Source: GCA-2730975 sp964576585 (GTDB lineage: Bacteria > Verrucomicrobiota > Verrucomicrobiia > Opitutales > Seribacteraceae). Taken from it: a stretch of 7,041 bases of DNA. A program made the translations under genes and the position numbers. The notes under the pieces are model-generated. The model searched no databases. It was given only the letters and a program-made list of their open reading frames with translations, and was not told where the DNA came from. Every line of letters begins with the position of its first letter. The stretch's first letter is position 1. Shown here one piece after another: positions 1 through 6,454 of this stretch. The DNA lies in NCBI GenBank assembly GCA_964576585.1, contig CAZNWO010000171.1, positions 1 to 7,041 of the forward strand. The letters run 5' to 3'.

Positions 1-534
1 GGTTCTGCCGTCACCGAGGTGGGCTTCCTGTTGTCCCGCAGCCTGAGGATCGACCCGAACGATCCAGAGGTCGTCCGTCTGGAGGCGAACTCGACCGAGA
101 ACGAGTTCAGCTTGTCGGTTGATCCTCCTGACTTCGGCCGTAGAATCTATTTGCGAGCCTTCGCCCGCAACGCCGCCGGGGAAACCCTAGGCGTGCTCAA
201 GCGAGTAAACCTTCCCGAAGCTCCGGCAACCCCGCAAGCATGGTGGGCCGGGACGGAGGAAGGCGAGGCGGGCTGGCGCATATCACCATGGTTCGGGGCC
301 TTCCTCCCCTACTCCAGCGACTGGATCTACCATGCCGGCCTGGGCTGGGTCTACGCCCTGCCCGACGGTGCCGACGGACTTTGGCTTTGGAAGGAAGACA
401 AGGGCTGGCTCTGGACGAGCCCGGGGGCTTATCCCTATCTCTTCAGCGACAAGGATTCCGAATGGCTCTACTTCCTGAAACGCTCGGGCGGAAGAGCTTG
501 GTTCTACAACAGGGCCAAGGATTCGGTGGAATAG
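1..534 (+). CDS. C-terminal part of a secreted Fn3-like protein with Trp-rich tail (5' partial)
   Basis: The reading frame is open from base 1 to a TAG at 532-534, so the gene begins upstream of the window. The GTG at 19 is probably internal. About 177 residues are visible. Residues 1 to about 70 look like the end of a fibronectin-III/Ig-like domain, with the typical closing segment YLRAFARNAAGETLG. Residues 80-177 form a separate module with 12 tryptophans, in short units such as DWIYHAGLGWVYA, GLWLWKEDKGWLWT and EWLYFLKRSGGRAWFYN. As I recall, such tails end many large secreted proteins of marine Opitutae, where they may serve in surface attachment or sorting; their function is not established. 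It converges on the polysaccharide lyase gene with a gap of only 9 bases. The gene is real with good confidence. The role of the whole protein cannot be told from this end. Confidence 0.8.
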   Translation, partial: GSAVTEVGFLLSRSLRIDPNDPEVVRLEANSTENEFSLSVDPPDFGRRIYLRAFARNAAGETLGVLKRVNLPEAPATPQAWWAGTEEGEAGWRISPWFGAFLPYSSDWIYHAGLGWVYALPDGADGLWLWKEDKGWLWTSPGAYPYLFSDKDSEWLYFLKRSGGRAWFYNRAKDSVE

Positions 535-543
535 AAGACGCCG

Positions 544-1374
544 TCACTCGCCCTTTTCAAGATCCCGGCGGACGGGACGAATAAGGAAGTCATCGAAACG
601 CGCGTGGGAATCTCGGATGGGCGCCCAATCCTTTCCGCTTCCGCCATGAAAGGTAGAAAAGAGGAACTGATCCACTAGCGCGACCTCGGGCTTCACCTTG
701 CCGCGCAAGCGAAGGTTGCGAAGGTCGAGAACGGGAGACTTGTCCACCCGAACGCGGATGCGCCCATCGGGCTTGCCGGGTGAATTGACTTCCACGACTT
801 GCTCGACGGAATGCCATCTGCCGGGAACGACCTTGACGCCCAGCCCGTAGTGGTCCCCGTACTTGGTTTTCTGGTCCAAGTGGTAAAGGTAGAGAGCCAG
901 CTGTCCTCCCTCGCCCCACATGTAGCGGGCGGACCATCCGTCGCCGGTAGTCCTTTCGCCACCCGTGTTGCCCCTGCCTCCCCCGAGCCCGGGAAGCTTT
1001 CCTCCCTTGCGAAAGTCGAAGCCCTTCTCGAAGAAGATTCCGTAGGACAGCCGATAAGCCTTCGCGGGTGCGAGACGTTCGCGGAACTGGCCGCCTCCTT
1101 GCCCGGGCCCGAGGGAACCGCGTGGATAAGACATCCGCAGGCTCTTGCCCTTGGGCTCGTCCACGATGGTCGCCCGACGGTGAAACCTGCCGAGCGAGGC
1201 GTTCGCCCAGTCCCGACGGAAAACCCGCATCTCGTAGGCGCCCGAGGTATGGGTGTCGAAGTCTACGCTGACCTCAAGGGAGCGAGAGGGTGCCTTGCAG
1301 AAAACGGAGACCTCGGGGAAAGGACCGAAAAAAGCAAGGGCAAGGAAAAGGCAGACGCCCGGACGAAACGTCAC
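544..1374 (-). CDS. Exported polysaccharide lyase, PL14 (alginate/glucuronan lyase) type
   Basis: Predicted to cut uronic-acid polysaccharides such as alginate or glucuronan by beta-elimination, outside the cytoplasm. The 276-residue protein matches the PL14 pattern in order: GGKLPGL (residues 124-130), DGWSARYMW (145-153), YLYHLD (162-167), YG-x-G and GRWHSVEQ (about 172-191), NSPGKPDG (197-204), FSTFHGGS (239-246), a Trp-Ala-Pro (250-252) and the closing FDDFLI (260-265). These are the conserved strands of the jelly-roll fold. I chose the GTG at 1374 because it overlaps the TGA of the upstream VOC gene (GTGA) and is followed by a hydrophobic export signal (about residues 7-20). An in-frame ATG at 1455 would give 27 more residues, but these are charged, would bury the signal and would lie inside the VOC gene. 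No strong Shine-Dalgarno is visible, so translation is probably coupled to the upstream gene. The exact substrate cannot be told from sequence. Confidence 0.78.
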   Translation of the reverse strand: MTFRPGVCLFLALAFFGPFPEVSVFCKAPSRSLEVSVDFDTHTSGAYEMRVFRRDWANASLGRFHRRATIVDEPKGKSLRMSYPRGSLGPGQGGGQFRERLAPAKAYRLSYGIFFEKGFDFRKGGKLPGLGGGRGNTGGERTTGDGWSARYMWGEGGQLALYLYHLDQKTKYGDHYGLGVKVVPGRWHSVEQVVEVNSPGKPDGRIRVRVDKSPVLDLRNLRLRGKVKPEVALVDQFLFSTFHGGSGKDWAPIRDSHARFDDFLIRPVRRDLEKGE

Positions 1375-1943
1375 TTGGCGTTCTTCAATTTCTTGGTCAG
1401 GGGTCCGACGATCTCCACGAAGTTGCCGTCGGGATCCTTGAGCATGAGCAGGCAAACGTCCTGCGGAAGTCCCTCGGGAAGGCGCTGGGGGCTTTTCGCA
1501 TAGGGCTTCAAGCCCGCCTTCTTGGCGCGTTCGAGGACAGCGTCTACGTCGGTCACGAAGATGGTGAGGTAGGAAAAGCCCGTTGCGGTATGGATGAACT
1601 TTTGCTTGATGACGCGCGAAGGCTTCTGGCCCTTTACCTGCATGATCTTAAGCTTGGTGGCGGTCTCGTCTTTTCCAAGCACGAGAACATGGATGGTGAG
1701 GGGCGCGCCGTCGGTCAGGCCAACGAGCTTGGGGAAGTCGCCCCCGACCTTGAAGCCTTCCACCTCACTGAAGCCGACGACGTCCTTGTAGAAGGCGAGC
1801 GACTTGCCGAGGTCGGACACGACCACGCCGAGGTCGATGGTTTGGCTGGCGAAGGGGCCGGCGGGCTTGGCGTCGCCGTCCTTGGAGAAAAGGGCTGCGG
1901 GAAGCAACAGGAGTGTGGAGAGGAGGAGGGATTTGCAGGTCAT
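1371..1943 (-). CDS. Exported VOC-superfamily (glyoxalase/bleomycin-resistance fold) protein
   Basis: A 190-residue protein. Residues 1 to about 20 (MTCKSLLLSTLLLLPAALFS) are a Sec signal or N-terminal anchor. Residues 34-180 form two beta-alpha-beta-beta-beta modules of the VOC fold: TIDLGVVVSDLGKSLAFYKDVVGF (35-58) opens the first, and YLTIFVTDVDAVLERAKKAGL (125-145) opens the second. The usual closing DPDGNFVEIVGP is at 170-181. The family includes glyoxalase I, dioxygenases and drug-binding proteins. Here the two common His metal ligands appear replaced by Asp37 and Tyr125, while Glu177 remains, so enzyme activity is uncertain. I chose the ATG at 1943 rather than the longer frame to 2027, because the extra 28 residues are basic, precede the signal and overlap sufS. 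The stop shares GTGA with the lyase start, so the two are almost certainly co-transcribed. The substrate is unknown. Confidence 0.82.
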   Translation of the reverse strand: MTCKSLLLSTLLLLPAALFSKDGDAKPAGPFASQTIDLGVVVSDLGKSLAFYKDVVGFSEVEGFKVGGDFPKLVGLTDGAPLTIHVLVLGKDETATKLKIMQVKGQKPSRVIKQKFIHTATGFSYLTIFVTDVDAVLERAKKAGLKPYAKSPQRLPEGLPQDVCLLMLKDPDGNFVEIVGPLTKKLKNAK

Positions 1944-2014
1944 GGTTTGTTTGGATGCTGAGGGTTTGCGTTTGTTAATCCCGAGCCGATGCCGGGACTT
2001 GCTGAAAATGAAGT

Positions 2015-3241
2015 CTACTTGAAGCAATCGATGGTCTTGCGAACGGTGTCGACGAGGCGGTTCACTTCCTCGGGCAGGTTGTAGAAGGCGAAGGATGCCC
2101 GGACCGTCGCGGGCACGCCGAGGATTTCCATCAGCGGCTGGCAGCAGTGGTGCCCTGCCCGAACGGCAATGCCTTGGGAGTCGAGAAAGGTCGCGACGTC
2201 GGCGGGATGGATGCCCTCGAGGCTAAAGGAAAGGACGGCTGCCTTGTCGGGAGCCGTCCCGTGGATGGTGACGCCGGGAAGAGACTCCAGTCCGGCTTGG
2301 GCTTGATCGTGAAGGGATTGCTCGTGAGCCGCGACCGCATCAAGGTCGAGACCACGAAAGTATTCGACGGCGGTGCCCAGGCCAATGGCACCCGCAACGT
2401 TTGGAGTGCCCGCCTCAAAGCGCTGCGGAGGCTCGGCGAAGGTGGTCTTCTCGAAGGTGACTTCGTCGATCATGTCACCACCTCCATGATAGGGCGGCAT
2501 CTCGGCAAGCAGTTCCTTCCTGCCGAACAGAACGCCGATGCCCATCGGCCCGAAAAGCTTGTGGCCCGAGAACGCGAAGAAATCGCAGCCCAGAGCCTTG
2601 AGGTCGATGGGACCGTGCGGAGCGCTTTGGGCCCCGTCCACCACGGTGACGACGCCGCGCTTCCTTGCCTCGGAAACGATCTCGGACACGGGGTTGATGG
2701 TCCCCAGCGAATTGGAGACGTGCGTCAGGGAGAGAAGCTTGACCGGGTTTTCGTCGAGAAGGCTCCAAAGGGCGTCGAGGTCGATGCATCCCCTGTCGTC
2801 GATGGGGGCGACCTTGATCACAGCTCCGGTTCGCTCGGCCACCAATTGCCAGGGAACCACGTTGGCATGGTGCTCCATGGCCGTAAGGAGAACGACGTCT
2901 CCCTCGGAGAGGTTCTCGCGAGCGTAGGATTGGGCCACCAGATTGAGTCCCTCGGTCGTTCCGCGAACGAAGACGATCTCCTCCTGATCGACGTTCAGGT
3001 GACGGGCAACCAGCTTGCGGGCATCGTGATAGGCGACCTCGGCTTCCTCGGCGAGGGCGTAGATACCTCGGTGGACGTTGGCGTTCGATTCTCGGTAGTA
3101 GCTTGCGATGGCGTCGATTACGGCATCGGGTTTCTGGGCGGTGGCGGCGTTGTCGAGATAGGCCAACGGCTTCCCCCGGAAGGACTTTGCCAAGATGGGG
3201 AAGTCGCGACGAATCGCCTCAGGTTCAAAGGTGGAGCTCAC
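2015..3241 (-). CDS. sufS: Cysteine desulfurase SufS (type II, PLP-dependent)
   Basis: Takes sulfur from L-cysteine as an enzyme-bound persulfide, giving alanine, and feeds cytoplasmic Fe-S cluster assembly (SUF pathway). The 408 residues cover the full family length. Visible landmarks are LAYLDNAATAQKP (26-38), AMEHHANVVPW (121-131; the first His stacks on PLP), HVSNSLGTINPV (174-185), VDGAQSAPHG (201-210), SGHKLFGP with the PLP lysine K228, the type II hairpin segment RFEAGTPN (274-281), and RAGHHCCQP (361-369) with catalytic C366. The short C366 loop separates it from IscS/NifS. A second Cys (C367) follows directly, where many homologues have Ala. The start is GTG at 3241, just before the conserved start of the family (AIRRDFPIL). 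No sufBCD, sufE or sufU is visible nearby, so the partner must lie elsewhere. A selenocysteine lyase or CsdA-type role cannot be excluded. Confidence 0.95.
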   Translation of the reverse strand: MSSTFEPEAIRRDFPILAKSFRGKPLAYLDNAATAQKPDAVIDAIASYYRESNANVHRGIYALAEEAEVAYHDARKLVARHLNVDQEEIVFVRGTTEGLNLVAQSYARENLSEGDVVLLTAMEHHANVVPWQLVAERTGAVIKVAPIDDRGCIDLDALWSLLDENPVKLLSLTHVSNSLGTINPVSEIVSEARKRGVVTVVDGAQSAPHGPIDLKALGCDFFAFSGHKLFGPMGIGVLFGRKELLAEMPPYHGGGDMIDEVTFEKTTFAEPPQRFEAGTPNVAGAIGLGTAVEYFRGLDLDAVAAHEQSLHDQAQAGLESLPGVTIHGTAPDKAAVLSFSLEGIHPADVATFLDSQGIAVRAGHHCCQPLMEILGVPATVRASFAFYNLPEEVNRLVDTVRKTIDCFK

Positions 3242-3339
3242 GGTCTAAAACCAATTATAGTAAACCCATCTAAAATCGCAATGCGGAGGCTGGAGATGTT
3301 TTTGGGGCTGCGGAAAGGAATCAAAAGGAGTCTGAAAGC
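3242..3339. other. 98-base intergenic region between the di-haem protein gene and sufS
   Basis: This is the longest gene-free gap in the window. It contains the predicted sufS promoter in its left third. I looked for a terminator after the di-haem gene on the minus strand and saw no GC stem followed by a T run. Transcription may therefore read through from the upstream operon into sufS. Confidence 0.6.
3254..3281 (-). promoter_or_regulatory. Predicted sigma-70-type promoter of sufS
   Basis: On the minus strand a perfect TATAAT (3254-3259) is preceded by TTGCGA (3276-3281; 4 of 6 matches to TTGACA) with a 16-base spacer. The -10 box ends 12 bases before the sufS GTG. A transcript starting about 7 bases past the box would have a leader of only about 5-6 bases, and no Shine-Dalgarno is present. 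This region is also visibly richer in A+T than the flanking genes. It suggests that sufS can be transcribed separately from the haem-protein gene upstream. The assignment rests on consensus match only. Confidence 0.55.
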
Positions 3340-5076
3340 CTACCGGAAGATGATCTTCGCATCGGGGAGGGCTTTTTGCAACATGGCCACGCCGTCGTCC
3401 GATACGTCGGTGCTCCAGAGGTAAATCTCGCGCAAGGTTTTAATCGAAGCCAATTTTTGCAGGCCCTTGTCCGTGACCTTGGTCCCGACCAAGTTGATGT
3501 ACCAGAGGGACTGGAGGCGGGAAATGCCGTCAATGGCGCCATCGCCCACGTTGGTGTTGCGGAGGCTTAGCCAAGTGAGGTTGTAGAAGCTTCGCAGCAA
3601 GGCGACACCCCTGTCCGAGACGTTCGTGCGACCAAGGTCCATGTGGGAGACGTTGTTCCGAATGTTGGAGAATTTCTGGATCACGGAATCGTCTATTGAT
3701 GGCGCGTTGGAGACGAACTCGACTCGCACCAAGGGATGATTCTTCGCTAAGGGCCTGACCAAGGCCCCGGTCTTCTCCGCAGCCTGCAATTGCGGCTTGC
3801 CCAATGGTCGAACTCGCTTGGCGATGGGATCAAGCGGAGATGCCTTGCCGTGGGTAGGAAGGGCCACGGGGGCTGCGACAACCGGTGCATTGGGATCGGC
3901 AGCGGTTGCGGCAGCCTTGGAAAGCGCTCCCTCCAGGATCCAGCGCTTGATGGCATCGACCTGCTCCGGCGAAAGTGGATCTCCCTTGGGGGGCATGATA
4001 TCGGTCTCGTCGGATTCCTCAGGATTGACAAGGATGTAAAGGGCACTCTCCGCGGGGTTCTTGGGAACGACCACGGGACCGTCCAACGTACCCTTTGAAA
4101 TCATCTCGTAGGTGTCGAGACGCAAGCCCGCCTTGGGGTTGATGGTGCGCCCATTCTTGACGTAAGGCTCCCCATGGCAACTGAGGCAACGATCGGCAAA
4201 TATCGGGCGAAGGTGCTTCTCGTAGTCGACGGGTTGCCCGGGGCGAGGCAGACCACCCCCGCCGGCAACGTCGTTGCCGGCAGAAGGCCGAAGCCCTTCC
4301 TCGATCCAGCGCTTGAAGACGTCGATTTGCTCGGGCGTAAGCTTGCCTCCCTTCGGGGGCATGACGTCCGCGTCGTCCTCGTCCAAGGTGATGAGCTCGT
4401 AGAGGTAGCTGTCTTCCAGGCTTCCGGGCTTCAGCACGGGACCGTCCAAGGTCCCTTTGACGACGAACTCATAGGTGTCGAGACGAAGACCCGCCTTGGC
4501 AGTGATGGTTCGCCCGTTCTTGACGAAGGGCGCGCCATGACAGTCCAGGCACCTCGACTTGAGGATGGGCAAGACGTGCGACTTGAAGTCGATGGGCTCC
4601 CCTGCGGCGGGCATGCCGCCTTCCTCCTGAGCAAAGGCTGCGGGATCTTCACCCAAGGGGGCTGCCTTGTGGCTGAAGAATGAACCGGGTCTCAATGGGC
4701 TGGGGGCAGGCTGGGGCGTAGGAGCAACGGGAGTCGGGTCGGGTGTATTCGGCTGGGTCGGAGCCGCGGGCGGGGTTTGCCCAGGACCGGGAGCAGGAAC
4801 ATTGGCGGGCGGAACCCCTGCGGGAATGCGCTTCTGCTTGACGGCATCGATGCAGTACTGGCCATCGGCCTGCGAGAGAAGCCTGAATTCGAGCTGGTAG
4901 CGCCTCCCGGTCTGATCCTCCAAGAAAATAACCTGCCCTTGGTAGCCGATGAGGCGGGCGACCATCTTGTGGCCCTGCGCAGTGTGAAAAGTTCGAAACG
5001 GCTCGGCGCCAAAGAGGGAGACGATCCCGCCAAGGAGACAAGAGCAGACAAGGAAAACGGCGACAAGTTTCGCCAT
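3340..5076 (-). CDS. Exported di-haem PSCyt1 protein with SHD1-like domain and C-terminal leucine-rich repeats
   Basis: A 578-residue multi-domain protein, probably periplasmic or on the cell surface. A Sec signal spans residues 1-24 (MAKLVAVFLVCSCLLGGIVS, then LFGA before EP). Residues 26-78 resemble the SHD1 domain (RTFHTAQGHKMVARLIG ... LEFRLLSQADGQY). A Pro/Thr-rich linker covers about 86-131. Two planctomycete-type cytochrome c (PSCyt1) domains follow, at 161-263 and 282-385. Their haem sites are CLDCH (from residue 176) and CLSCH (from 297), and the likely axial methionines lie in DVMPPKG (M239) and DIMPPKG (M361). Residues 450-578 hold about four to five 24-residue leucine-rich repeats of the L-x-x-T-x-V-x-D-x-G type. 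It probably carries electrons, with the LRR part as a binding surface. I chose ATG 5076 over TTG 5112, which would place 12 polar residues before the signal. It starts 28 bases after the DUF1501 stop, which implies co-transcription. Confidence 0.85.
   Translation of the reverse strand: MAKLVAVFLVCSCLLGGIVSLFGAEPFRTFHTAQGHKMVARLIGYQGQVIFLEDQTGRRYQLEFRLLSQADGQYCIDAVKQKRIPAGVPPANVPAPGPGQTPPAAPTQPNTPDPTPVAPTPQPAPSPLRPGSFFSHKAAPLGEDPAAFAQEEGGMPAAGEPIDFKSHVLPILKSRCLDCHGAPFVKNGRTITAKAGLRLDTYEFVVKGTLDGPVLKPGSLEDSYLYELITLDEDDADVMPPKGGKLTPEQIDVFKRWIEEGLRPSAGNDVAGGGGLPRPGQPVDYEKHLRPIFADRCLSCHGEPYVKNGRTINPKAGLRLDTYEMISKGTLDGPVVVPKNPAESALYILVNPEESDETDIMPPKGDPLSPEQVDAIKRWILEGALSKAAATAADPNAPVVAAPVALPTHGKASPLDPIAKRVRPLGKPQLQAAEKTGALVRPLAKNHPLVRVEFVSNAPSIDDSVIQKFSNIRNNVSHMDLGRTNVSDRGVALLRSFYNLTWLSLRNTNVGDGAIDGISRLQSLWYINLVGTKVTDKGLQKLASIKTLREIYLWSTDVSDDGVAMLQKALPDAKIIFR
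4174..4188 (-). other. Haem c attachment site CLSCH, second PSCyt1 domain
   Basis: These codons encode the C-x-x-C-H motif at residues 297-301 of the di-haem protein. Both cysteines should bond covalently to haem, and the histidine serves as proximal iron ligand. The motif is followed by GEPYVKNGRTI, as in PSCyt1 domains. Confidence 0.9.
4537..4551 (-). other. Haem c attachment site CLDCH, first PSCyt1 domain
   Basis: These codons encode the C-x-x-C-H motif at residues 176-180. It lies exactly 363 bases (121 codons) from the second haem site, which fits a tandem duplication of the domain within the gene. Confidence 0.9.
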
Positions 5077-5104
5077 TGGACGGAAAGAAAGCTGCCGAAA
5101 CGCC

Positions 5105-6406
5105 TTATGCAAGAACGTCCAGAATGGGCTCTCCCTTGTGAGCGACGGTGAACGGACGTCCCGAAGGCGAGTAGAAAATCTTGCTCAGTGGCAATCCCAT
5201 TGCATAGGCAATGGTGGCGTTCAAGTCGGGAGGCTTGACGGGATTCTCCGCAACCTCCTTACCGTTTTCATCGCTCTTGCCGTAAGCGGTTCCGCCCTTG
5301 ATTGCGCCTCCGGCCATGAAGGCAGAGAAAGCCTTCGGCCAGTGGTCTCGACCATTCCGTGGATTGATGTCGGGAGTCCGGCCAAATTCCGAGGTGAGCA
5401 CGACGAGGGTTTCCTTGAGAAGCCCGCGATGTTCGAGATCGTAAAGAAGAGCGCTGAGGGCTTGGTCCACGTCGGCGCAATTGTCCGATACACGATCGAA
5501 ATTCTCATCGTGGGTGTCCCAACCGCCACGGGTGACCTCCACGTAACGAACTTGATTCTCGATCAAGCGACGAGCAAGCAAGCAGCCTTGGGCAAAGTTG
5601 GAAGTTCCGTAGAACTCGTGCATCGCCTCGGGTTCCTGAGCAATGTCGAAGGCCTTCAGGTCTTCGCTCCGCATGAGCTTGACGGCTTCCTTGTAGAGAT
5701 CCGAATAAGCCCGAACCTTCTTCTGGTCGAAATTCTGAATGTAGCGATTGTTCATCTTTTCCGCCATGAGGAGACGCCTGCCGAAGCGCTCCTCGTTGAG
5801 GTAGGAGGCCATCTTGCTGTTGGCAAGGCCTGCCTTGGGATTGCCGATCGGCAACGGGCCGTATTTGGACTCCAGAAACCCTGCTCCAAGTTCGTTGCTG
5901 CCGCCGCCGATCCTTACGTTCTCGGGAATGGTGGCGTTGATCTTGCCGGAGAGCTTGGCAACCCAACTGCCGAAGGTGGGATGCACGATTGTTCCGCGCT
6001 TCACATAGCTGGTATGCATCAGGTAGCCTGCCTGCTCGTGAGCTCCTTGGTTTGTGGAGATCGACCTGATTACGGCCGCATTATGCATATGGGAGGCAGT
6101 CTTGGAAAAATTCTCCGCCAGGATGACGCCGTCCGCACTGGTCCTTACCGCCTTGGTCGGACCCTGCATCTTCGGGTTGTTGGGCTTGGGGTCCAAGGTG
6201 TCCAAGTGGGTCATGCCCCCAGCCATGTTCAGGTAAATGACGTAGCGGGCAGTGGCGGGCCTGACGCCGGGTTCGAGCGCCGCAAGGGGCGTATTCACCC
6301 TGTCTCCCAACATTGGGAGCAAACCAACCCCAAGGCATGCCTTGGCAGCTTGGGCCATGAATTTGCGTCGTCCGAATTCGTCGAGCGTATTAAGCTTACT
6401 TTTCAT
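5105..6406 (-). CDS. DUF1501 family protein with twin-arginine signal
   Basis: A 433-residue protein of the DUF1501 family, which shares the alkaline-phosphatase/sulfatase-like fold and is abundant in Planctomycetes and Verrucomicrobiota. Its reaction is not established. The N-terminus has a Tat-type signal, FGRRKFMAQAAKACLGVGLLP (residues 11-31; RR at 13-14), so it is probably exported folded. Family landmarks are MAGGMTHLDTLDPKPNNPKMQGP (61-83), HEQAGYLMHTSYVKRGT (123-139), HPTFGSWV (142-149), GGWDTHDENF (294-303), SEFGRTPDIN (339-348) and NGRDHWPKAFSAFMAGG (351-367). The Asp/His residues in these blocks are the likely metal or substrate ligands. The length is full and the start ATG at 6406 directly precedes the Tat motif. 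It follows the PSD1 gene by 48 bases and precedes the di-haem gene by 28; PSD1-DUF1501 is a recurrent pair in these phyla. No strong Shine-Dalgarno is visible. Confidence 0.93.
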   Translation of the reverse strand: MKSKLNTLDEFGRRKFMAQAAKACLGVGLLPMLGDRVNTPLAALEPGVRPATARYVIYLNMAGGMTHLDTLDPKPNNPKMQGPTKAVRTSADGVILAENFSKTASHMHNAAVIRSISTNQGAHEQAGYLMHTSYVKRGTIVHPTFGSWVAKLSGKINATIPENVRIGGGSNELGAGFLESKYGPLPIGNPKAGLANSKMASYLNEERFGRRLLMAEKMNNRYIQNFDQKKVRAYSDLYKEAVKLMRSEDLKAFDIAQEPEAMHEFYGTSNFAQGCLLARRLIENQVRYVEVTRGGWDTHDENFDRVSDNCADVDQALSALLYDLEHRGLLKETLVVLTSEFGRTPDINPRNGRDHWPKAFSAFMAGGAIKGGTAYGKSDENGKEVAENPVKPPDLNATIAYAMGLPLSKIFYSPSGRPFTVAHKGEPILDVLA

Positions 6407-6454
6407 AATTTAAGGTCCGTGTGGTTTGCAAATGTGAGGATTGAAATCAGTGGG

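Larger units (their letters stand above)
4070..4570 (-). repeat. Diverged tandem duplication of the haem domain inside the gene (period about 363 bases)
   Basis: The stretch from the haem site to GTLDGPV is present twice. Over 39 aligned residues 31 are identical, with shared runs VKNGRTI, KAGLRLDTYE and KGTLDGPV. Identity persists at DNA level, for example taggtgtcgagacg at about 4112 and 4472. These are the conserved cores of the two copies; the full domains extend farther on both sides. One codon of length difference lies between the haem site and the axial Met. Confidence 0.8.

Noticed and set aside
563..577. Small hairpin with the same arms (tcccg/cggga, 5-base loop) after the plus-strand gene
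   Set aside because: It lies within the lyase coding region, has only five pairs and no T run. Sharing its arms with the 1979 hairpin is easily chance in GC-rich DNA.
1375..1455. Longer N-terminus of the polysaccharide lyase from ATG 1455
   Set aside because: It adds 27 charged residues ahead of the export signal and lies entirely within the VOC gene. The GTG at 1374 fits the GTGA junction.
799..1961. Two overlapping plus-strand frames (799-1503 and 1290-1961) opposite the lyase and VOC genes
   Set aside because: Both are antisense to genes with clear family motifs and export signals. They show no domain of their own.
1979..1997. Hairpin between sufS and the VOC gene (arms tcccg/cggga with two further GC pairs and a bulge) as a terminator
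   Set aside because: The stem is short and bulged, and on the minus strand it is followed by GATTAACAAACG rather than a T run. It is probably not an intrinsic terminator.
2147..3424. A 425-codon plus-strand open frame opposite sufS
   Set aside because: It is antisense to a well-conserved sufS, has no recognisable domain, and follows from the high GC content suppressing stop codons.
5077..5112. TTG start at 5112 for the di-haem protein, overlapping the DUF1501 stop
   Set aside because: The ATG at 5076 immediately precedes a classic signal peptide. The TTG would add 12 polar/basic residues. It remains possible but less likely.
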